The notes below the pieces were generated by a model that worked only from the letters and a program-made list of their open reading frames with translations, searched no databases and had not been told where the DNA came from. From Streptomyces sp. 1331.2 (lineage in GTDB: Bacteria > Actinomycetota > Actinomycetes > Streptomycetales > Streptomycetaceae): a DNA stretch of 64,000 bases. Made by a program: the position numbers and the translations under genes. The stretch spans positions 1,922,001 through 1,986,000 of the forward strand of contig NZ_OBMJ01000001.1 of NCBI RefSeq assembly GCF_900199205.1, given 5' to 3'. Within the stretch, counting starts at the first letter, position 1; every line of letters begins with the position of its first letter. Positions 26,120 to 34,826 of this stretch are shown in pieces.

Positions 26120-27742
26120 TCAGAGCGCGAGCGTCTGCCAGCCCCGGGTGATCTGGTCGTGGACGGCCGTCGGGTCCGGCGGGGTGGCCTGGGCCGCCGC
26201 GAGCGCGGCCAGCAGGCCGGTGCCGTCCGCCGGGCGCTGCGCCGGGTCGTTGGCCAGCGCGTGGGTGACGACGGCGGCGAGCGCCGGGTCGAGCGCCTGG
26301 ACCGCCGCCAGCGCGGCCGGTTCGGGCCCGGTGTCCACGATCCGGCGGATCACCGCGCCCGTGTTGGTGGCCGCGAACGGGCTGGCGCCGTGCGCCGCGC
26401 AGACCACGCAGCACGCCCAGGCCCAGATGTCGGCGGCCGTGCCGACCCGCCCGTCGCCGAACTGCTCCGGCGCCATGTAGGTCAGGGTGCCGGGACCGCC
26501 GCCGGTGGCGGTGAGCCGGGTGCCGTCCACGATCGCCGCGATGCCGAAGTCGAGCAGGCGCGGGCCGGCCGAGGTGAGCATGATGTTGGCGGGCTTGAGG
26601 TCCCGGTGGACGAGCCCCAGCCGGTGCACCCCGGACAGTGCCACGGCCAGCGCCAGCGCGAGGGCGCGCAGCGCCTCGGCGGAGCGGATCGGCCCCTGCT
26701 CGCGCAGGTGGACGTCCAGGGGACGGCCGTCCAGCAGCTCCATGGCCAGGTACGGGCGGCCGGCGTCCACGCCGGTGTCGAGCACCCGGGCGGTGTAGGC
26801 GCCGGGCACCATGGCCAGCACCTCGGACTCGCGCTGGAAGCGGCGCAACAGCTCGGCGTCGTGGAGGAGTTCGAGATTGATGGTCTTGAGCGCGACCTGG
26901 GTGGCGGAGCCCTGGCGCTGGGCGAGGTAGACCGTGCCCATGCCGCCGGAGCCGATCCGGCCGAGCAGCTGGTAGCCGCCGATCGTGCGGGCGTCGTGGG
27001 GGCTGAGCGGCTTGCCGATGGGCGGGGCCTGCGGGACGGGCGGGACGGGCGGCGCGAACTGCGTCGGGACGTACGGCTGCGGCACCGGGGTGGCCGCGAC
27101 CGGGCCGGGGACGGGAGCCGTCGGCACGACGGCGGGCACGACGGCTGGCGCGGCGTCCGCCCTGGCGACGACCGGCTCGTGCCGCCTGCTGGTGACCGTC
27201 GCACCGATCTGGAACAGCAGCACGGCGAAGATCAGCCAGTACGGCAGGAGGAACACGCCCAGCACCGCGCGGAGCGCGAGCAGACCGAAGACCCGGCGCC
27301 GGGTGGTGCGGGCCGACCAGACGCGCGCCGGCATGCGGATCGTCAGCAGGTTGCGCTGGGTCAGGAACCAGAACAGCAGCCAGAGCACCAGGGCCGAGAT
27401 CGCCGGGACGAGGTACCAGAGCTCCGCCGTGTGGAGCGGCACGTGCGATGCCTGGACCAGCAGGCGCGGCCCGTCGGAGGGGTCGATCGGGGCCCGCAGC
27501 ATCCGGAGGCCGCGGACGTCGCCGAGGAACAACAGGGCTTCCACCCCTGCCGCGCAGCCGAGCCCCAGCGCCGACGCGACGACGAACGGCCGCCGACCGG
27601 CCGGCGCGCCCGCGCCGACCGCTGCCGCCGCCTGCTGGCGCGTCGCCCGCTGGAGCCACACCAGCGGCGCCAGTGTCAGCGACCGCACCACCAACAGGAG
27701 CACCAGGAGCACCGGTACGAGGACAATCACAACCACGCTCAT
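26120..27742 (-). CDS. Membrane Ser/Thr protein kinase with N-terminal transmembrane domain
   Basis: Hanks-type kinase, 540 aa from ATG 27742 (GGGGGAAGC just upstream). It begins with four or five hydrophobic segments (residues about 2-20, 60-80, 125-150 and 175-200), then a Pro/Val-rich linker (about 215-265). The kinase domain is C-terminal, with P-loop GRIGSGGMGTVYLA, VALKTI lysine, catalytic HRDLKPANIML, DFG in LLDFGIAAI and APEQF. All catalytic residues are present. Most actinobacterial Pkn proteins have the opposite order (kinase, then membrane helix and sensor). The reading frame is open upstream into the zinc-ribbon gene, discussed there. No PASTA or other sensor domain is visible. 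Confidence 0.88.
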   Translation of the reverse strand: MSVVVIVLVPVLLVLLLVVRSLTLAPLVWLQRATRQQAAAAVGAGAPAGRRPFVVASALGLGCAAGVEALLFLGDVRGLRMLRAPIDPSDGPRLLVQASHVPLHTAELWYLVPAISALVLWLLFWFLTQRNLLTIRMPARVWSARTTRRRVFGLLALRAVLGVFLLPYWLIFAVLLFQIGATVTSRRHEPVVARADAAPAVVPAVVPTAPVPGPVAATPVPQPYVPTQFAPPVPPVPQAPPIGKPLSPHDARTIGGYQLLGRIGSGGMGTVYLAQRQGSATQVALKTINLELLHDAELLRRFQRESEVLAMVPGAYTARVLDTGVDAGRPYLAMELLDGRPLDVHLREQGPIRSAEALRALALALAVALSGVHRLGLVHRDLKPANIMLTSAGPRLLDFGIAAIVDGTRLTATGGGPGTLTYMAPEQFGDGRVGTAADIWAWACCVVCAAHGASPFAATNTGAVIRRIVDTGPEPAALAAVQALDPALAAVVTHALANDPAQRPADGTGLLAALAAAQATPPDPTAVHDQITRGWQTLAL

Positions 27743-27872
27743 GCTTCCCCCTTGGCCGACCGCGCGCACCCGGAGTATAGGGGCCCGGCGGGGTCGGGTC
27801 GGTGGAACCGGCCCGGGCGAGCAGGTCTGCGGCGAGGTCGGCGAAGCGGGCGCCCGGACCCGAGCAGTCCCG

Positions 27873-28324
27873 TCAACTCCTCTTGCCGAAGGTGGTGTTC
27901 GGGGGCCGTTGCGGTGGCAGGCGGTGCAGCGGAGGCGGGTGTAGATGGCGACCGCGCCCATGCAGACGTCCTCGCGGCCGTCGAGCGGGGACGCGGAGTC
28001 GGCGGGCCTGCCGCAGTCCAGGCAGGGGCGGTGCGGGCGGGCGGCGACCGAGCAGGCCCGGCAGATCAGGTGGGTCGGGTCTTCGGCGTGGACGACGACG
28101 GGCTGCGGTCCGCCGTCGAGCAGGTGGTCGCACCAGGTGCAGGACCGGTTCGCCTGCGCCGCCAGCATCCGGGCCCGGACCTCCTGCTGCCACGGGGCCG
28201 CCAGCTGCACCGGCACCGTCACCGGCGGGCCCCACCCGGCGGCGGCGAGCCACTGGGCCCCCTCGGCCCCGGCCGCCCGCAGCTGGTCGTGGACGGCGAT
28301 CTCCCTGGGCGTCCTGTCCTTCAT
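27873..28324 (-). CDS. Zinc-ribbon protein with probable one-base frameshift at its 3' end
   Basis: The start is ATG 28324, with GGAGGAGAGG upstream. The sequence shows Cys pairs CTWC, CRAC, CLDC and CTAC, suggesting two zinc-binding knuckles; the family is unknown to me. In the starting frame there is no stop: it runs in frame through low-complexity sequence into the kinase, giving a 734-codon frame to 26120. One extra C in the CCCCC run at about 27901-27905 would instead give an ending GPPNTTFGKRS and a stop at 27873-27875. I annotate the shorter, frameshift-corrected version because the kinase has its own strong Shine-Dalgarno and the connecting stretch looks non-coding. A true fusion is not excluded. 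Confidence 0.55.
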
Positions 28325-28343
28325 CGGGCCTCTCCTCCGGCGC

Positions 28344-28379
28344 GGCGTCCTCCCGGGTTAACGCACCCGGGAGGGCGCC
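28344..28379 (-). terminator. Terminator hairpin after the marR gene
   Basis: 15-bp stem GGCGTCCTCCCGGGT/ACCCGGGAGGGCGCC with one G-T pair and a 6-nt loop. It lies between the MarR stop (28414) and the zinc-ribbon start. Confidence 0.75.
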
Positions 28380-28413
28380 GGACACGCCCCCGAGCCGGTC
28401 GGCCGGGACAGCC

Positions 28414-28944
28414 CTAGTCGAGCAGCGGCTCGGTGTCGCCGTGGGCGATGAGGAGTTTGCGCAGCAGGGCGTCGAGCTGGGCGCGCTCGTCGCGGTCGAG
28501 GGGGGCGAGGATGCGCTGCTCGTTGCGGACGTGGCCGTCGAGGGCGGCGTCGATCAGCTCCTTGCCGGCCGGGGTGAGGCGGATCAGGACGGCGCGGCGG
28601 TCGGTGGGGCTGGGGTTGCGTTCGACCAGGCCCTTGGCGGACAGCCGGTCGACCCGGTTGGTGATGGCGCCGGAGGTGACCATGGCGGACTTGAGCAGGG
28701 CGCGGGCGTTGAGCTCGTAGGGCTCGCCGGAGCGGCGCAGGGTGGCGAGGACGTCGAACTCGGAGGAGTCCAGGCCGCAGGAGGTGAAGTACTCGCGCAG
28801 GGCGTTGTCGACCCGCATGCCGAGCCGCCGCATCCGGCCGATCAGGGCGATGACCTCCACGTCGAGGTCGGGGCGGGTCCTGGTCCACTGCTCGACGATG
28901 TCGTCGACGGTGTCGCGCTGTTCCACGGTGTCGTGCCGTTCCAT
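28414..28944 (-). CDS. MarR family transcriptional regulator
   Basis: 176-aa winged-helix repressor, divergent from the EamA exporter gene it most likely controls. The HTH is at about residues 75-100 (ARALLKSAMVTSGAITNRVDRL), followed by the wing (GLVERNPSPTDRRAVLIRLT). It has flanking dimerisation helices. GGAAGG precedes ATG 28944. Two copies of an 18-bp near-palindrome in the shared promoter region are the expected operators. The ligand is probably a small molecule exported by the neighbour. Confidence 0.92.
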   Translation of the reverse strand: MERHDTVEQRDTVDDIVEQWTRTRPDLDVEVIALIGRMRRLGMRVDNALREYFTSCGLDSSEFDVLATLRRSGEPYELNARALLKSAMVTSGAITNRVDRLSAKGLVERNPSPTDRRAVLIRLTPAGKELIDAALDGHVRNEQRILAPLDRDERAQLDALLRKLLIAHGDTEPLLD

Positions 28945-28999
28945 GGTCTGCCGCCTTCCGGGGGTCGGTTGCCGTCTGCTCGGTTGCTGCCTACCCGAA

Positions 29000-29079
29000 T
29001 ATCTTAACCTTCACATACTTGACGTTCACCGATCTGGGGGCGTAGAACTTATCTCAACGTTCAGATAATCAACGTTGAG
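29000..29079. promoter_or_regulatory. MarR operators and eamA promoter in the divergent intergenic region
   Basis: TATCTTAACCTTCACATA (29000-29017) and TATCTCAACGTTCAGATA (29050-29067) match at 15 of 18 positions and lie 50 bp apart. CTCAACGTT (29054-29062) also pairs with AACGTTGAG (29071-29079). TTGACG (29019-29024) and TAGAAC (29043-29048), 18 nt apart, make the eamA promoter between them. Confidence 0.7.
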
Positions 29080-29091
29080 GGGATGGGCATC

Positions 29092-30051
29092 ATGGACCGC
29101 AAGCGCGCTGGGATCGCCGCCACCGCCGCACTGGCCCCGGCCGCCTGGGGCACGACCTACCTGGTCACCACCCAGCTGCTGCCCGAGGGCCGCCCGCTGC
29201 TGCTCGCCGCGCTGCGGGCCCTGCCGGCCGGGCTGCTGCTCCTGCTGATCGGCCGCAAGCTGCCCAAGGGACGCTGGTGGGGGCGGGCAGCCGTGCTCGG
29301 GATGCTCAACATCGGGCTGTTCTTCCCGCTCACCTTCGTCGGCGCCTACCGCCTGCCCGGCGGGGTCGCGGCCACCATCGGGGCGATCCAGCCGCTGCTC
29401 GTCGCCGGGTTCTCCATCGGGGTCCTCCGGGTCCGGCCCGGACGGCAGACCCTGCTCGCCGGGCTGGCCGGGGTCGGCGGGGTGGCACTCCTGGTGCTCA
29501 AGAGTGGGGCACGGCTCGACGGCGTCGGGATCGCCGCGATGGTCACCGCGATCGCGCTGATGGCCATGGGCACGGTGCTGGCCCGCCGCTGGGGCCGCCC
29601 CGCGGACGCCACCCTGCTCGACCTCACGGCCTGGCAACTGCTCGCCGGCTCGGTCTTCCTGGTCCCGCTCGCGGCCGTCGTCGAGGGCGCGCCGCCGGCC
29701 CTGAGCGGCGCCAACCTGGCCGGCTTCGCCTACCTCGGCCTGCTCAGCACCGCGCTCGGCTACGTGCTCTGGTTCCGCGGCATCGCCCACCTCGGCGCCG
29801 GCCCGACCTCGTTCCTCGGCCTCGTCAACCCGGTCGTCGCCACCGTCGGCGGCCTCGTCGTCCTCGGCCAGACCCTCACCGGCTGGCAGGTCCTCGGCCT
29901 CCTGGTGGCCCTCGGCGCCCTGGTCGTCGGCCAGGCCCCGGCCGCCCGGAAGCCCGCCCCGGCGCCGGTGTCCGAGCCCCCCGTCCCCGCTGCGGCCCCG
30001 GCCGCCCCCACCGCCCCCCTGACCCCCGAGCTCGCGCCCGTCGGCCGCTGA
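29092..30051 (+). CDS. EamA-family (drug/metabolite) transporter
   Basis: Inner-membrane exporter of the drug/metabolite transporter superfamily, 319 aa with about ten hydrophobic segments in two EamA halves. The first half has AAWGTTYLVTTQLLPEGRPL and the second ALSTALGYVLWFRGIAHLGA. The C-terminal 35 residues are Pro/Ala-rich and cytoplasmic. ATG 29092 is chosen over ATG 29083 because GAGGGG (29077-29082) has proper spacing only to the former. It is divergent from marR and followed by a DUF1330-like gene in the same operon. The substrate is unknown. Confidence 0.88.
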   Translation: MDRKRAGIAATAALAPAAWGTTYLVTTQLLPEGRPLLLAALRALPAGLLLLLIGRKLPKGRWWGRAAVLGMLNIGLFFPLTFVGAYRLPGGVAATIGAIQPLLVAGFSIGVLRVRPGRQTLLAGLAGVGGVALLVLKSGARLDGVGIAAMVTAIALMAMGTVLARRWGRPADATLLDLTAWQLLAGSVFLVPLAAVVEGAPPALSGANLAGFAYLGLLSTALGYVLWFRGIAHLGAGPTSFLGLVNPVVATVGGLVVLGQTLTGWQVLGLLVALGALVVGQAPAARKPAPAPVSEPPVPAAAPAAPTAPLTPELAPVGR

Positions 30052-30083
30052 GCACCCCCGCACCGATCCACGAGGAGAACACC

Positions 30084-30380
30084 GTGCACTACATCGTCAT
30101 CACCCGCACCGACCACACCTCCGACGCCGAGCTCGGCCACTACCTCGCCAACGTGGGCGCCACCATGGAACCCTTCCGCGGCCGGCTGCTCGCCTTCGGC
30201 GCCCCGGCCCGGCTGGAGGGCGAGACGGCGTACACCAAGACCGCGATCCTGGAGTTCCCCGCCGAGGCCGACGCCGACGGCTGGTACCACTCCCCCGCCT
30301 ACCAGGCGCTCGCCGAGTGGCGCATCGCCACCATGGGGCACCCGGTCACGATCGCCTCCGTCTCGGGCCTCGCCGCCTGA
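30084..30380 (+). CDS. DUF1330/YciI-like small protein
   Basis: 98-aa dimeric alpha/beta-barrel-type protein starting at GTG 30084 (CGAGGAG upstream). The pattern HYIVITRTDHTSDAELGHY...PFRGRLLAFGAP...AILEFPAEADADGWYHSPAYQALAEWR resembles DUF1330, where a W-Y-S-P-AYQ motif is characteristic. The function of that family is unknown. It follows the EamA gene by 32 bp and precedes a terminator, so it is likely co-regulated by MarR. Confidence 0.8.
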   Translation: MHYIVITRTDHTSDAELGHYLANVGATMEPFRGRLLAFGAPARLEGETAYTKTAILEFPAEADADGWYHSPAYQALAEWRIATMGHPVTIASVSGLAA

Positions 30381-30403
30381 CGGACAGCCGCCCGAGGTAC
30401 GCC

Positions 30404-30435
30404 AGCGCCCCGCCGACACCGGTCGGCGGGGCGCT
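30404..30435 (+). terminator. Terminator after the DUF1330-like gene
   Basis: 14-bp stem AGCGCCCCGCCGAC/GTCGGCGGGGCGCT with loop ACCG. It may also serve the convergent gene ending at 30477. Confidence 0.8.
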
Positions 30436-30476
30436 TCGGCGCGTCGTCGGCCCTCGGCTCGGAGCGCTGCGGCCGG

Positions 30477-31376
30477 TCAGCCGGTGGCGCGGATGTAGAT
30501 GTCGGCGGCGCCGGGGAGGCCGCCCGGGATGGTCGCCACGTAGATGCGGCGGGCGCTGGGGGCGTGGGTGGGAGCCGCGGAGGCGGGCCAGCCCGGGGTC
30601 AGGGTGGGAGCCGGGATCGGGACGGCGGCGGGGGCGGCGGCGGCGGGGGCGGTGACGACTGGCTCGCCCTCGGGGGCCGCCTCGACGGCGGAGGGCGCGG
30701 CCTCGGGAGCCGGGCCGTCCGGGCCGTCCGTGGCGGGCGGGCAGTTCGGGCCGTCCGTCGTGGACGGGCCGTCCGGAGGGTCCTCGGAGAGCAGACCGGG
30801 AGCGCCGGGGGCGCTGGGACCGGCGGGATCGGGGGAGGGGACCGGCGGCTCGGGCGGCGTCGGGGAGCCGGAGGGCGAGGCGGGCGCCGAGGAAGCCGAG
30901 GACGGCGAGGACGCCACCGGCCCCTCCGAGAGCTCCGGCGCCTCGGCCGGCTCGTCACCGCCGAGCGCGGCGACCAGGTCGGGCGGCAGGGGCGCGGCGG
31001 GCCCGGGGTCGGGCAGGTCGTAGGCGCTGAGGAAGTCGCCGACGCCCGGGGCCCTGCCGCCGCCGAGCCGGTAGTGCAGGTAGGCGACGGGGGCGCCGTC
31101 GGAGGTGTGGGTGTAGACGGCGCCGACCGGCACGTAGTAGCGGCCGACGCCGGGGTGCTGGGAGGGGTGGAGGCCGGCCAGGCGTTCGGCGCGGTCACGG
31201 TCGGTCTCGTGGCCGGGGCCGCCGAGGGTGAGCGCGTTGACGCCGCGCACCACGAGGGCGGCGGCGACGGACACGCACAGCACCAGCGAGACGGCGACGG
31301 TGCGCCGTAGGACCGGGCGGCCGTTCAGGGCCGGCCACGAGTCGGTCACCATGCGCTCGGGTGGGATGCCGTCCAC
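30477..31376 (-). CDS. Proline/serine-rich single-pass membrane protein of unknown function
   Basis: 299 aa with one N-terminal hydrophobic helix (TVAVSLVLCVSVAAALVV, about residues 26-43). A short folded region follows (RYYVPVGAVYTHTSDGAPVAYLHYRL), then a long Pro/Ser/Ala/Asp/Gly-rich extracytoplasmic stretch (about 120-255). The tail ends IYVATIPGGLPGAADIYIRATG. It probably spans or decorates the cell envelope. I do not recognise a family. The DNA for the disordered part is locally repetitive. The stop lies 42 bp beyond the terminator of the convergent operon. Confidence 0.7.
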   Translation of the reverse strand: MDGIPPERMVTDSWPALNGRPVLRRTVAVSLVLCVSVAAALVVRGVNALTLGGPGHETDRDRAERLAGLHPSQHPGVGRYYVPVGAVYTHTSDGAPVAYLHYRLGGGRAPGVGDFLSAYDLPDPGPAAPLPPDLVAALGGDEPAEAPELSEGPVASSPSSASSAPASPSGSPTPPEPPVPSPDPAGPSAPGAPGLLSEDPPDGPSTTDGPNCPPATDGPDGPAPEAAPSAVEAAPEGEPVVTAPAAAAPAAVPIPAPTLTPGWPASAAPTHAPSARRIYVATIPGGLPGAADIYIRATG

Positions 31377-31443
31377 GGTTCTTCGCTCCCCCTCGATCAG
31401 GACGTCACACTCTGCTCGACGTGGGACCGTAGCCGAGAGTTCC

Positions 31444-32475
31444 TCAGCCCAGGTAGGCGGGGGCGACCGCGGCCTTGGTGACCGGCTGCGCGGCGCCCGA
31501 GCCGTCCGCCGGTACGGTCCACAGGTCGGCGCCGTAGTCGCCGGGCAGGGCGTAGACGAGGGTGCCGTTGCCGGACCAGAGCGCCTGGTCGTCGATGTTG
31601 CGCTGCTCGGCGGTGGCGGTCTCGGTCATGGTGGCGAGGTCGAGCACGTAGAGGCGCCACGGTGCGTCCGGGGAGAGGCCCGGGACGCGCTTCTTGTACG
31701 CGATGCGGGTGCCGTCCGGTGAGAGCGAGGGGCATTCGACGTTGTCGTGCAGGGCGGTGAGGGTGCGGGCGGCGAGGTCGCCGCGGACGAGGTGGGTCTG
31801 CCCGGCGCTGGCGAGGGTGGCGTAGAAGGTGTTGTCGTCGGCGAAGGTGACGCCCCAGATGTTGATGTCGTGCGCCTGGTACGGGTGGCCGTCCAGGACG
31901 ATCGCGAAGTCCTCCAGGTTCTCCCGGAGGTTCCCGTCGCGGACGTCCACGATCGACGTGCGGGTGGAGAAGTCGCTGCCCGCGTACGAGTCGCCGCTGA
32001 CGAAGACGGTCCAGGCGGCGAAGTGCCCGGACGGCGACACCCGGGAGCGGGTGGGGATGCCGGCGGCCGGGAAGGAGCGCCGCTCGCGCAGGTGGTCGTC
32101 GAGGACGACGGCCCGGTAGGTGTCCTCCAGGGCGCCGTGCTGGGCCTGCAGGCAGATGCCGGTGCCGGCGGCGGCGTGGAAGCGCAGGCAGCTGACGCCG
32201 GAGGCGGTGCGCGGGCCGTCGGGGTGGTCGGCGGGGACGGTGACGATCTCGTCCCGGTGCGGCCCCCAGGCCATGTTGCGGAACAGCAACTGTCTTCCAC
32301 CGTGCGTCACTTGGAGCGAGACGGCGCCGGACTCGACGGACGGCCCGCCGGGCTGGGCCTGGTCCCGGCGGGCGGTGCGGTCGGCCGCGTACAGGACGGC
32401 CCCGGTGCCGACCGCGCCGAGCACCAGGACGGCGACCAGCAGCACGAGCACCCTGGTCCGGTTCTGCAGGTTCAC
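31444..32475 (-). CDS. Membrane-anchored TolB/WD40-like beta-propeller protein
   Basis: 343 aa from GTG 32475 (GGGAGAG upstream). An N-terminal helix (VLVLLVAVLVLGAVGTGAVLY) is followed by repeated beta-strand units of TolB-like type (RVSPSGHFAAWTVF, SLSPDGTRIAYKKR, DQALWSGNGTLVYALPGDYGADLWTVPADG). This suggests an extracytoplasmic propeller. Its GTG overlaps the stop of the MFS gene (GTGA), so it is the last gene of a three-gene operon with the phosphoesterase and MFS transporter. The function is unknown; binding of a ligand or wall component is inference. Confidence 0.75.
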   Translation of the reverse strand: MNLQNRTRVLVLLVAVLVLGAVGTGAVLYAADRTARRDQAQPGGPSVESGAVSLQVTHGGRQLLFRNMAWGPHRDEIVTVPADHPDGPRTASGVSCLRFHAAAGTGICLQAQHGALEDTYRAVVLDDHLRERRSFPAAGIPTRSRVSPSGHFAAWTVFVSGDSYAGSDFSTRTSIVDVRDGNLRENLEDFAIVLDGHPYQAHDINIWGVTFADDNTFYATLASAGQTHLVRGDLAARTLTALHDNVECPSLSPDGTRIAYKKRVPGLSPDAPWRLYVLDLATMTETATAEQRNIDDQALWSGNGTLVYALPGDYGADLWTVPADGSGAAQPVTKAAVAPAYLG

Positions 32476-33791
32476 GTTCTCTCCCTCTCCTCGGCGGCAG
32501 CGACAACGGGTCCGGACGGGCGCAGCACCGCGGCCGCGCCCAGCACGCACAGCGCCAGCGCCCCCGCCGACCAGCCCAGCGCCGCCGGGCCGCCGACCGC
32601 GCCCCACAGCGCGCCGAACAGCAGCGAACAGGCGAATCGGGCCAGCGCCTGCCCGGTGCCGACCAGGGCGAGCCCGGCGCCGCGCTGCTCGGCCGGGACG
32701 GCGTCGGCGGCCGCGGCGGCAAGCACCCCGTCGGTGGCGGCGTAGAAGGCGCCGTGCAGCACCAGCACGCAGAGCGCCGCCGGCAGCCCGCGCAGCGGCG
32801 AGAGCAGCACCCCGTACGCGAGCAGCAGCAGCCCGTGCCCGGCGAGGAAGAGCCGGTGGCGGCCGATCCGGTCGGCCAGCATGCCGAGCGGGACGGCGAG
32901 CAGCAGGAAGGCGGCAGCGGTGCCCAGCGGCAGCAGCGGGAACAGGCTGACGGACAGCTCCAGTCGGCGCTGGACGAGCAGGTAGAGGAAGGAGTCGCTG
33001 ACGGTGGTGAGCCCGAGCAGGACGGCGCAGAGCGTGAGTCGGCGCAGCCCGGGCAGGCGCAGCAGGGCGAGGCTGTCGCGCAGTGAGGGGGCGGGAGTCG
33101 ACGGACCGTCGGACTGCTGCCGGTTCGGCACGAACAGCAGCAGGATCAGCACGCCGAGCGCGGCGACGCAGGCGCTGACCGTGAACACCGCGTCGTAGCC
33201 GTGGTGTTCGCCGCCGTCGGCGAGCAGCGGGCCGCCCGTCAGGCGCAGCACCAGGAAGGCGGTGAGCGGTCCGAGCAGCGCGCCGGCCGTGTCCATCGCC
33301 CGGTGCACGCCGAACGCCCGTCCGCGGTGGGCGGGTTCGGTGGCGAGCGAGATCATCGCGTCCCGGGGCGCGGTGCGCAGGCCCTTGCCGGTGCGGTCGA
33401 CGGCGATCACCGCGCCGATCAGCGGCACGGTGTGGACGAACAGCAGCAGCGGCCGGCAGAGCGCGGACAGCCCGTACCCGACCGCGGCGACGGCCTTGTG
33501 GCGGGCGGCGCCGTCGCGGCCGCGGCGGTCGGCGAGGTGGCCGCCGGCCAGGCGGACGAGGGCGCTGAAGCCGTTCTGGATGCCGTCGAGCAGGCCGAAG
33601 CCGAGCGGGGAGAGGCCGAGCCCGGTGAGCAGGTAGAGGGGGAGGACGGCGGTGACCATCTCGGAGGAGATGTCGGTGACCAGGCTGACGGTGCCCAGGG
33701 CGAGCACCGTCCCCGGCACGGCGCCCCGCCGCACCGTGCCGGTGGCCGGTGCGACGGGGGCCTTCGAGCTGCGGGAGTCCGCGACGTACAC
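32472..33791 (-). CDS. MFS transporter
   Basis: 439-aa major facilitator with about 12 hydrophobic segments, starting at GTG 33791 (CTGGA about 8 nt upstream, start 5 nt after the stop of the phosphoesterase). MFS motif A appears as GGHLADRRGRDGAAR and in the second half as GMLADRIGRHRLF. The N-terminal TDISSEMVTAVLPLYL stretch is found in bacterial MFS proteins of unknown efflux role. The continuous frame extending to 36353 is not one protein. It is coupled to the beta-propeller gene by GTGA. Confidence 0.88.
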   Translation of the reverse strand: MYVADSRSSKAPVAPATGTVRRGAVPGTVLALGTVSLVTDISSEMVTAVLPLYLLTGLGLSPLGFGLLDGIQNGFSALVRLAGGHLADRRGRDGAARHKAVAAVGYGLSALCRPLLLFVHTVPLIGAVIAVDRTGKGLRTAPRDAMISLATEPAHRGRAFGVHRAMDTAGALLGPLTAFLVLRLTGGPLLADGGEHHGYDAVFTVSACVAALGVLILLLFVPNRQQSDGPSTPAPSLRDSLALLRLPGLRRLTLCAVLLGLTTVSDSFLYLLVQRRLELSVSLFPLLPLGTAAAFLLLAVPLGMLADRIGRHRLFLAGHGLLLLAYGVLLSPLRGLPAALCVLVLHGAFYAATDGVLAAAAADAVPAEQRGAGLALVGTGQALARFACSLLFGALWGAVGGPAALGWSAGALALCVLGAAAVLRPSGPVVAAAEERERT

Positions 33792-33796
33792 GGGCG

Positions 33797-34747
33797 TCAG
33801 TTCCAGATGCCGGTGATGTCGGCGGCGCCGGACGAGTTGCCCGCGTGGGCGTTGACGCCGGTCAGGTCCTCCAGGGTGTGCAGCAGGTCGTAGTGGTTGT
33901 AGGTGGTGGCGGTGCTGCTGCCCGGGGCGACGTGGGCGCCGTAGAGCAAGGTCGGGATGCGGTTGCCGGACAGCCTGTTGTCCTCGTCGAAGGTGACGAC
34001 GAGCAGGCTGTTGTGGCTCTTGGCCCACTGCGCGTAGCCGTCGAGGTTGCTGCTGAGCCAGGAGTCGCCGGTGCCGACGGAGCAGTCGTGCATGTCGTCG
34101 CAGAGGTCCGGGACGACGAAGGAGAGCTTGGGCAGGGTGCTGTAGTCGCTCGGGAACGCGTCCATGCCGTACGCGCTGTCGGTGGGGACGTTGCCGAAGC
34201 CGAACCACGGGTTGTGCTTCTGCGCGTAGGAGTCGACCCGGCAGTCGGTGGCGCCCTGGGCGGGCAGGCCCTCGTTGTAGCTGGCCCAGGTCTGGCCGGA
34301 GGCGAGCAGTTCGGAGGCCAGGTTGGGTTCCTGCAGCGCGCCGACGTCCACGCAGCTGTCGTCGACGATGCCCTGCGAGCTGCCGGAGAACAGCATGTAG
34401 TAGTTGGGCTGGCTGGGGTGGGTGAGCGCGTAGGACCGGGTCAGCTTCGCGCCGCCGGCCACCAGGGTGCCGTTGATGTACGGGGCGCTGGAGCTGCCGA
34501 TCACCTGGGTGTAGGCGTGGTTCTCCAGCACGACGACGACCACGTGGTCGGGGGCGGGCAGGCCGGCGGCGGTGTCGGCGGCGGCGCTGCCGCCGGCGGC
34601 CCAGAGGCCGAGCGAGCCGGCGAGCAGCCCGAGGCCGCTCGCCAGGGCGGTGAGCGGGCGCGGCCCGCGGCGGCGGGTGGGGCGCTGGGCGGCGGGGCGC
34701 GGGGCGGCGGTGGGGGTGCCGGGGGTGCGCGGTCGTACGAAGGCCAT
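33797..34747 (-). CDS. Secreted phosphoesterase (acid phosphatase-like)
   Basis: 316 aa from ATG 34747 (GGAGGACCCC upstream). The N-terminus has an RRR-containing basic stretch, a hydrophobic helix and AxA (SAAADTAAG), so a Tat or Sec signal peptide is likely. The mature part fits the alkaline-phosphatase-superfamily phosphoesterase group: VVVVLENHAYTQVIG (metal and nucleophile region), LTHPSQPNYYMLFSG, VVTFDEDN and a late NHYDLLHTLED. It probably releases phosphate outside the cell. A PHO-box-like repeat lies about 80 bp upstream. It is the first gene of an operon with MFS and beta-propeller genes. Confidence 0.88.
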   Translation of the reverse strand: MAFVRPRTPGTPTAAPRPAAQRPTRRRGPRPLTALASGLGLLAGSLGLWAAGGSAAADTAAGLPAPDHVVVVVLENHAYTQVIGSSSAPYINGTLVAGGAKLTRSYALTHPSQPNYYMLFSGSSQGIVDDSCVDVGALQEPNLASELLASGQTWASYNEGLPAQGATDCRVDSYAQKHNPWFGFGNVPTDSAYGMDAFPSDYSTLPKLSFVVPDLCDDMHDCSVGTGDSWLSSNLDGYAQWAKSHNSLLVVTFDEDNRLSGNRIPTLLYGAHVAPGSSTATTYNHYDLLHTLEDLTGVNAHAGNSSGAADITGIWN

Positions 34748-34826
34748 GGGGTCCTCCGGAGGTCGGGACTGCCGGGGCGGGAGCGCCGAGAACAGTAGGA
34801 TCGCCACGGTGTCGTGTACGGCACAA

